A DNA stretch of 10,130 nucleotides, taken from the NCBI GenBank assembly GCA_964472195.1, contig CAYYJH010000095.1, positions 1 through 10,130 of the forward strand, given 5' to 3'. The stretch comes from BS750m-G4 sp964472195 (lineage in GTDB: Bacteria; Bacteroidota; Ignavibacteria; Tepidaquicellales; Tepidaquicellaceae). Positions 6,299 to 10,130 of this stretch are shown in pieces. The stretch's first letter is position 1. Each line of letters opens with the position of its first letter. The notes below the pieces were generated by a model, which worked only from the letters and a program-made list of their open reading frames with translations, was not told where the DNA came from and ran no database searches. The translations under genes were made by a program, and so were the position numbers.

Positions 6299-7180
6299 TT
6301 AATTCTCAAGTTCTACCAAAAGTTCCGGTCTGTATTCGAAGTGCATTGTATCATAATGATACCATTTACCACCCCAGATGAAACCATGTTTTTCAAATAT
6401 CTCCACTATCTCCATCGGGATTTTGTTTTTATATTGCAGTACGCCATCCCGACCGGGTTTTTCCCACTTCCAGTAATTTGAATAATCTACGTTTATATCG
6501 ATAGCGAGACCAAAACTATGCATGCTCAAACGGTTTGTCCCGCTTATTACACGCCAGTTGAAAGTCCCGGCTGTTTTTTTGACATACTTTTTCAAGTCGT
6601 TCGATAATTCATCGAGTTCATCCGAAACCGCCTGGAGCTTTTCGTCTGCTAAGTTAACTGAAGTGAACATTTCTTGTTTGTTTAAAGTATTTGGAAGCCA
6701 TGAGACAGACACGAGTTTACTTCTAACTTCACTCGATGAACTGCCATACATTTTACGGAAGAAAGGTTCATAACGAACACGTCCAGGATCGAAATTTATT
6801 TCCGGAGGAACTTCATAACTATCCCCTTTAACATATTTCATTGACATCTGGTCTTCTAAATCGGGTTCATTTAAAAGAGTCTCGAAGTCTTTATTTTCGA
6901 TACCATCATCGTATATCATTTCTTTTCCATCATTCCAGTAGAGAGTATTTTCATCGGCTGAGTCGAGAATTTCAGGATAAGCAAGCAAAAGTTTTTGTAG
7001 ACCTTCTGGGATGTTCTTAATTACCTCTGATGTATCATCTTTCAGACTATCGGAGGTTTGTAATGTTGTTGTTTTAGCCTTATCTTCTGTCTGAACTTCT
7101 TTAGCATTGTTATTTTTGTTGCAGGCATTTGAGAAGAGGAAAAATAATATGAGGAGAAGTATACTTATAGTTGGTTTCAT
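6299..7180 (-). CDS. M15-type peptidoglycan peptidase lipoprotein (DD-carboxypeptidase-like)
   Basis: A 293-residue lipoprotein (lipobox S17-N18-A19-C20) whose C-terminal third (about 200-290) carries the M15/VanY-like zinc peptidase signature. Visible are S219-M-H221-S-F-G-L-A-I-D228, the typical SxHxxGxAxD motif with two zinc ligands, and W273-Y-H-Y-D277-T-M-H280-F-E-Y, giving the third ligand H280 with D277 at the general-base position. FIWGGKWYHYDTMHFEY closely matches the M15C group, whose members include L-Ala-D-Glu endopeptidases and D-Ala-D-Ala carboxypeptidases; which bond is cut cannot be read from sequence. The N-terminal 180 residues (a Lys/Asp/Thr linker, then segments such as ILDSADENTLYWNDGKEMIYDDG) are not a domain I recognise and may set wall binding or substrate choice. 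It would act in the periplasm on peptidoglycan stem peptides. It starts 31 bases after the gene at 7212-7967 and may be cotranscribed with it. Confidence 0.9.
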   Translation of the reverse strand: MKPTISILLLILFFLFSNACNKNNNAKEVQTEDKAKTTTLQTSDSLKDDTSEVIKNIPEGLQKLLLAYPEILDSADENTLYWNDGKEMIYDDGIENKDFETLLNEPDLEDQMSMKYVKGDSYEVPPEINFDPGRVRYEPFFRKMYGSSSSEVRSKLVSVSWLPNTLNKQEMFTSVNLADEKLQAVSDELDELSNDLKKYVKKTAGTFNWRVISGTNRLSMHSFGLAIDINVDYSNYWKWEKPGRDGVLQYKNKIPMEIVEIFEKHGFIWGGKWYHYDTMHFEYRPELLVELEN

Positions 7181-7211
7181 AAAGATTCTATATTAAAATT
7201 GCTAATTAATT

Positions 7212-7967
7212 CTAAGAGTGTTCAATTGAAACTTTAGTTATATCTTTTGGATCAAATTTAACGAAAATTTCTTCCCCGGGTTGAAATTTAGGTACGGATG
7301 TTTCCATCACAACGCCTTTAGCCTGAGCTTTAAAAGATTTTCGGTTATCGGGTATGACTTCCAAATCTAATGTTACTGCTGGGTTGTTTCCATTTATATT
7401 AATACCCATCTCTGTGTATTTCAATACTATTGCTCTCGACGATTCACCATACTTCATAAGTTCTTTATTGAATTCATCTATTTCCGTGATGAGTTTTTTA
7501 GCTTCGCTTTTACTGTAACTACCGGAGTATCTACCTGCACCTCCGCTGCTTTCTATGGCAATTTTTTTCTCATCATCAGGGTCAATTCTCACATCAACCT
7601 CCATACCCGGTTGGTACATCGATGGATTTAAACGTGATATTATTTGTCTTGTTTCAACCTGGTAGGGCATTTTATTCATCGGTGTTACCTCCAGTAATAG
7701 ACCTACCTGTGGATTTTGATTAACTGTGACGCCCGTATCCCATACTTTTATAATTTTTGCTTTTGCAGGCTGACCAGTCTTTAACAGCTTATTGGAAACG
7801 ACCATCGGTCTAAAAAACTTCCAGTAAACTGTTCCAAACACTATAATAAAGATTGCAGATAGTATGCTCCCGCCGATTGGTTCAGCGATAATACCTGCTG
7901 TCATACCGATAGCACCGCCAAGCAATCCTCCAATCAATCCGATTTTTGCTCCTAATCCAAGTTTCAT
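7212..7967 (-). CDS. membrane protein with two copies of a DUF3592-like beta-rich domain
   Basis: A 251-residue protein with a Gly-rich hydrophobic segment (about 8-28, several GxxxG-type spacings) and a second transmembrane helix (about 34-53). The rest consists of two homologous units. Unit 1 (about 61-139) reads LKTGQPAKAKIIKVWDTGVT and ends GMEVDVRIDPDDEKKIAIES. Unit 2 (about 171-250) reads MKYGESSRAIVLKYTEMGIN and ends GEEIFVKFDPKDITKVSIEH. In both the order is: a G-x-x-x-x-A-x-I/V-L/I-K opening, a TG/MG turn, a P-x-V-x-L-x-LEV-x-P strand, and a QPG-x-x-x-x-V-x-x-DP-x-D close. This resembles the DUF3592-like families of small beta domains attached to membrane helices, which have no established biochemical role. 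The units are separated by a Gly/Ser-rich stretch and a charged helix (141-170). No catalytic motif is seen. Neighbours are a rhodanese upstream and an M15 peptidase downstream on the same strand, suggesting an envelope function. Confidence 0.82.
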   Translation of the reverse strand: MKLGLGAKIGLIGGLLGGAIGMTAGIIAEPIGGSILSAIFIIVFGTVYWKFFRPMVVSNKLLKTGQPAKAKIIKVWDTGVTVNQNPQVGLLLEVTPMNKMPYQVETRQIISRLNPSMYQPGMEVDVRIDPDDEKKIAIESSGGAGRYSGSYSKSEAKKLITEIDEFNKELMKYGESSRAIVLKYTEMGININGNNPAVTLDLEVIPDNRKSFKAQAKGVVMETSVPKFQPGEEIFVKFDPKDITKVSIEHS

Positions 7968-8023
7968 GATTGTTGTATTTTATTTAACAATAATACGATT
8001 ATAAAATACAAAACTTATGTGTG

Positions 8024-8040
8024 AAAAAAAGGGAGGAAAC
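8024..8040 (-). terminator. probable 3' half of a terminator cut by the assembly gap
   Basis: Read on the minus strand, the sequence leaving the N gap is GTTTCCTCCC followed by seven T and then non-coding A/T-rich DNA up to the next gene. This is what the 3' arm and U tract of an intrinsic terminator look like; the matching 5' arm (GGGAGGAAAC) would lie inside the gap. If so, the rhodanese gene ends within the gap and is not cotranscribed fully with the gene at 7212-7967. Confidence 0.35.
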
Positions 8041-8140
8041 NNNNNNNNNNNNNNNNNNNNNNNNNNNNNNNNNNNNNNNNNNNNNNNNNNNNNNNNNNNN
8101 NNNNNNNNNNNNNNNNNNNNNNNNNNNNNNNNNNNNNNNN
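8041..8140. other. 100-N assembly gap
   Basis: A run of exactly 100 N. This round number is the usual placeholder for a gap of unknown length, so its true size and any reading frame across it cannot be assumed. It removes the C-terminus of the rhodanese gene. Confidence 0.99.
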
Positions 8141-8548
8141 GTCGAAGCCGAGCTCCTTCATCATATTCAGAGCAGAAGAACTTCTGCCCCCAGTTCTGCA
8201 ATAAATAAGGTAAGTTTTATTTTTGTCAAGTTTATTAATTTCTTCTTTAAATATATCTGAACGAAAATCAATTAGAACACTGTTTTCTATGTGACCCGAA
8301 TTGTATTCTTCGGGTGTTCTTACGTCAAGTATTACAAAGTTTGGACTTTCAAGATTTTCGCTAATCATTTCGAATGCTTTTGTGACAGAAATATTCTCTG
8401 AGATTGTGTCTTTGTCAGAAGTTTTCGAGATAGTTTCGTTTTTTGCATCATAATCAGTTGTGAAAATACGGAATGAGAAAAAAACTATTACAGATAAAAA
8501 AATTATTGTTATCAAAAATGTACCGATTTTAATTTTTTGTTTATTCAT
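8141..8548 (-). CDS. membrane-anchored rhodanese-domain protein, C-terminus lost in gap
   Basis: A partial gene: 136 residues are readable from the ATG at 8548 to the edge of the N gap. A single transmembrane or uncleaved signal segment (about 8-26) is followed by a linker rich in Lys, Asp, Ser and Thr (about 31-52) and a single rhodanese domain from about 53. Typical features are FVILDVRTPEEYNSGHIENSVLID (71-94) and the active-site loop Y116-C117-R118-T-G-G-R-S, where C117 would carry the persulfide. The last readable residues, MKELGFD, are followed in most rhodaneses by some 20-30 residues ending in an EGG-x-x-x-W motif, which must lie in the gap. Topology suggests the domain faces the periplasm, where such proteins handle sulfane sulfur or act in redox protection; the real substrate is unknown. 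It is upstream of the tandem-domain membrane protein on the same strand. Confidence 0.9.
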
Positions 8549-8707
8549 TTAGTATGCTAATTTATATTGAATTTTTATTTAATTCTATCAAAGATTATGG
8601 TAGAATTATCAATGGTAACCTCTTTAATGAATATATAGTTTCTTTAAAATAAAATATTTTATTTGTTTTTTGTGTCTGTTGGGAATTTCTCCCGATAGCA
8701 ACTCACC
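8549..8707. other. intergenic region with two A/T-rich palindromes
   Basis: This stretch follows the minus-strand propeller gene and precedes the minus-strand rhodanese gene, so it should hold a terminator for the first and a promoter for the second. AATTCTATC (8581-8589) and GGTAGAATT (8599-8607) can pair with one G-U, with a nine-base loop, 33 bases upstream of the rhodanese ATG. Positions 8647-8664 form an 18-bp perfect palindrome made only of A and T. A GGGA/TCCC hairpin at 8681-8693 lacks a U tract on either strand. No clear promoter consensus is visible. Confidence 0.35.
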
Positions 8708-9952
8708 TTATCTTAATAACATCATCTTCCTCGTTTCAATAAAACCACTTGTTTGAAATGTATAAAAATACATTCCGCTCGGATAACCGCTTCCGTACCA
8801 TTCAACCTCATACATACCGGGTCTCAATTGTTTATCTACTAGTGTGGTTATTTCTCGACCGAGAGCATCATACACAACCAACTTCACGTCTGACAATTTT
8901 GGTATTTGAAATTTAATTTTGGATTTTGGATTAAATGGATTGGGATAATTTTGATACAATTTATATCTAAGAGGTAGTTCATTATTAATTTTTGAGACAT
9001 AGGTTACACCTCCGTTTGTCGTTTTTAAAACAGTACCGCCATCACCAACAGCATAACCATCCACGGAATCTATAAAATGAACAGCTCTAAGAAATGCTGA
9101 CGAACCTGACGACTGCTGCGACCAGCTATTTCCACCGTCGGTAGTTTTAAGTATGTATCCATTAAATCCAACCGCATAACCTGTAGCTGGAATTGGAAAG
9201 TCAATTCCATACAACGCATTAGGATATACCTGTGTAGACCAGTTTGCTCCTCCGTTAGTTGTTCTGGAAATTCCTCCCGGACCATTCCATAAATTTGAAA
9301 CAACTAATCCATTTTGTGAATCGAAAAAGTGCAGGTCACGTAGTGTGCCTTCGTTGTTATTTAGCAGGAAACTGCTGTAAACCCAATTAACACCTCCGTT
9401 AACGGTCTTTGCGACGAGAGGGGAAAATATTGTGTTGACACCCACGCAGTATCCTGTTGAAGCATTGACCATAAATGCAGAGTAAAAGGAAACCATATAA
9501 CCCTGAGGTAATCCAACATTCCAGTTATTTCCGCTATTCGTAGTATACAATGTCGTCCCTGAATGTCCTGAACAGATCCCAGCAGTGTTGTTATAAAAAG
9601 AAAGTCCCAGAAGATGATTCGTTGTACCGCTGATTAATACATTCCAGTTAATTCCTCCATTAGTTGTTTTTAATATGGTTCCATTGTATCCGCATACTAA
9701 ACCTGTCAAAGAATTAAAGAAATAAACAGAACGCAGCTCCACAGAGGTACTTGTGTTTAGAGATGTCCAGTTAGTACCAGAATTAGTTGTTTTTATTAAA
9801 GCTCCCGATACTCCTGCAGCGTAACCTGTTTGAGTATTGATAAAATACACTGTATTCAGGTTTTGTGATGTCCCTGAATTAAGAGATACCCATTGAGGAT
9901 TTCCTCTGGAAAAGAAGATCAGGACTAATATTACTACAAAGATGTTTTTCAT
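8708..9952 (-). CDS. secreted YCF48/BNR-type seven-motif propeller with T9SS tail
   Basis: From the ATG at 9952 this is a 414-residue exported protein. After an N-terminal hydrophobic signal (MKNIFVVILVLIFF), the body holds seven Asp-box-like T-[TV]-[ND]-x-G-x-x-[WY] motifs at 55-62, 96-103, 137-144, 183-190, 231-238, 270-277 and 311-318. Several blades repeat the pattern L-x-x-V-[YH]-F-x-[ND]-S-x-x-G-[YL]-x-x-G-x-x-G-T-[IV]-L-K, typical of YCF48/PSII-stability-factor-like and BNR propellers, so one seven-bladed propeller is likely. A T9SS type A sorting domain occupies about 327-414 (YQNYPNPFNP, YDALGRE, GMYFYTF, TRKMMLLR). No catalytic site is evident; surface binding is the plausible role. 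The reading frame extends to an ATG at 10006, but those 18 codons run into a palindromic element and bury the signal peptide, so 9952 is preferred. The peptidase cleavage site (SRGNPQW) is atypical. Confidence 0.88.
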   Translation of the reverse strand: MKNIFVVILVLIFFSRGNPQWVSLNSGTSQNLNTVYFINTQTGYAAGVSGALIKTTNSGTNWTSLNTSTSVELRSVYFFNSLTGLVCGYNGTILKTTNGGINWNVLISGTTNHLLGLSFYNNTAGICSGHSGTTLYTTNSGNNWNVGLPQGYMVSFYSAFMVNASTGYCVGVNTIFSPLVAKTVNGGVNWVYSSFLLNNNEGTLRDLHFFDSQNGLVVSNLWNGPGGISRTTNGGANWSTQVYPNALYGIDFPIPATGYAVGFNGYILKTTDGGNSWSQQSSGSSAFLRAVHFIDSVDGYAVGDGGTVLKTTNGGVTYVSKINNELPLRYKLYQNYPNPFNPKSKIKFQIPKLSDVKLVVYDALGREITTLVDKQLRPGMYEVEWYGSGYPSGMYFYTFQTSGFIETRKMMLLR

Positions 9953-9963
9953 TTTTCCATTCA

Positions 9964-10022
9964 GGTAACGAAGCCCTGCTTCGTTACCATTATTATCCGT
10001 ACACAAGCAGGGCTTGTGTACG
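9964..10022. repeat. REPIN-like pair of hairpins sharing an inverted core
   Basis: Two perfect hairpins lie nine bases apart. The first has arms GGTAACGAAGC (9964-9974) and GCTTCGTTACC (9978-9988) with loop CCT. The second has arms CGTACACAAGC (9998-10008) and GCTTGTGTACG (10012-10022) with loop AGG. Their centres, AAGCCCTGCTT (9971-9981) and AAGCAGGGCTT (10005-10015), are exact reverse complements. Two related palindromes in opposite orientation with a short spacer is the layout of REP doublets (REPINs). The pair lies between two minus-strand T9SS cargo genes. No RAYT transposase is in the window, so mobility is inferred only from form. Confidence 0.65.
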
Positions 10023-10064
10023 AGTGTTTTTTAAAAATTAACAATTCATCGTAAGTAACACAGG

Positions 10065-10130
10065 TCATTTAATTAGCAGCATTTTTTTTGTTTCAGAATA
10101 ATCTTCGGTCACGAGTCTGTAGAAATACAC
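10065..10130 (-). CDS. C-terminal end of another T9SS cargo protein (partial)
   Basis: A minus-strand frame enters from the right edge and ends with TGA at 10065-10067. Its 21 readable residues, starting VYFYRLVTED and ending SETKKMLLIK, match the last strands of the T9SS type A sorting domain seen in the other three cargo proteins here ([YF]FY-[KRST]-L ... KKM-x-x-x-K). The N-terminal domains lie outside the window, so the cargo type is unknown. It precedes the propeller gene at 8708-9952 on the same strand, separated by the double hairpin. Confidence 0.8.
   Translation of the reverse strand: MYFYRLVTEDYSETKKMLLIK

Noticed and set aside
8015..8040. Rhodanese C-terminus reading FLPFFHT after the gap
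   Set aside because: It assumes that the gap is exactly 100 bases long, which a round placeholder does not support; the sequence looks like a terminator arm and U tract.
8681..8693. GGGA/TCCC hairpin as terminator of the minus-strand propeller gene
   Set aside because: The stem is only four base pairs and no U tract follows on the minus strand.
8900..9850. Regular repeated DNA pattern that could suggest a CRISPR or tandem array
   Set aside because: The period of about 120-145 bases corresponds to propeller blades in protein sequence; the DNA units diverge and are coding.
9953..10006. Extended start of the minus-strand propeller at 10006
   Set aside because: The extra 18 codons run through the double hairpin and displace the signal peptide from the N-terminus.
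9964..10022. Terminal inverted repeats of an insertion sequence
   Set aside because: The two palindromes are nine bases apart with no transposase or other cargo between them, so they are a hairpin pair and not the ends of an IS.

Overview
The window is AT-rich DNA from a bacterium of the Bacteroidota/Chlorobiota/Ignavibacteriota group, most likely an Ignavibacteria-like lineage. The main evidence is four C-terminal type IX secretion (T9SS) type A sorting domains of the QNYPNPFNP ... YDALGRE ... GxYFY ... KKMxLxK kind. Supporting signs are A/T-rich start regions without clear Shine-Dalgarno sequences and several short lipoproteins. A run of exactly 100 N at 8041-8140 shows this is a scaffolded draft or metagenome assembly.

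Layout, left to right. (1) 139-1588, minus strand: a lipoprotein with two EF-hand-like acidic loops, followed 19 bases later by pdxH (pyridoxamine 5'-phosphate oxidase), a possible two-gene transcript. (2) 1774-6220, plus strand: a secreted M28 zinc aminopeptidase with Ig-like, P/Homo B and T9SS domains; a secreted Asp-box beta-propeller protein with a T9SS tail; and an unrecognised beta-rich lipoprotein. The spaces between them hold palindromes and terminator-like hairpins. A strong intrinsic terminator at 6240-6276 separates this block from the convergent genes. (3) 6299-8548, minus strand: a rhodanese with a membrane anchor (C-terminus lost in the N gap), a membrane protein with two copies of one beta-rich domain, and an M15-type peptidoglycan peptidase lipoprotein. 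(4) 8708-10130, minus strand: a seven-motif YCF48/BNR-type propeller with a T9SS tail, a pair of related perfect hairpins resembling a REPIN, and the last 21 residues of another T9SS cargo protein running off the right edge.

Taken together this is mostly cell-envelope and secretome content: three complete T9SS cargo proteins and the end of a fourth, three lipoproteins and two inner-membrane-anchored proteins, with pdxH as the only cytoplasmic metabolic enzyme. I see no defence system, integrase, transposase, rRNA, tRNA or CRISPR array. The least explained signals are non-coding: the REPIN-like double palindrome at 9964-10022, two overlapping, mutually exclusive inverted repeats at 5221-5267, a palindrome with a tiny upstream ORF at 5355-5412, and a 12-bp-arm palindrome at 3828-3857. 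Among proteins, the orphan lipoprotein at 5402-6220 and the tandem-domain membrane protein at 7212-7967 are the least characterised.
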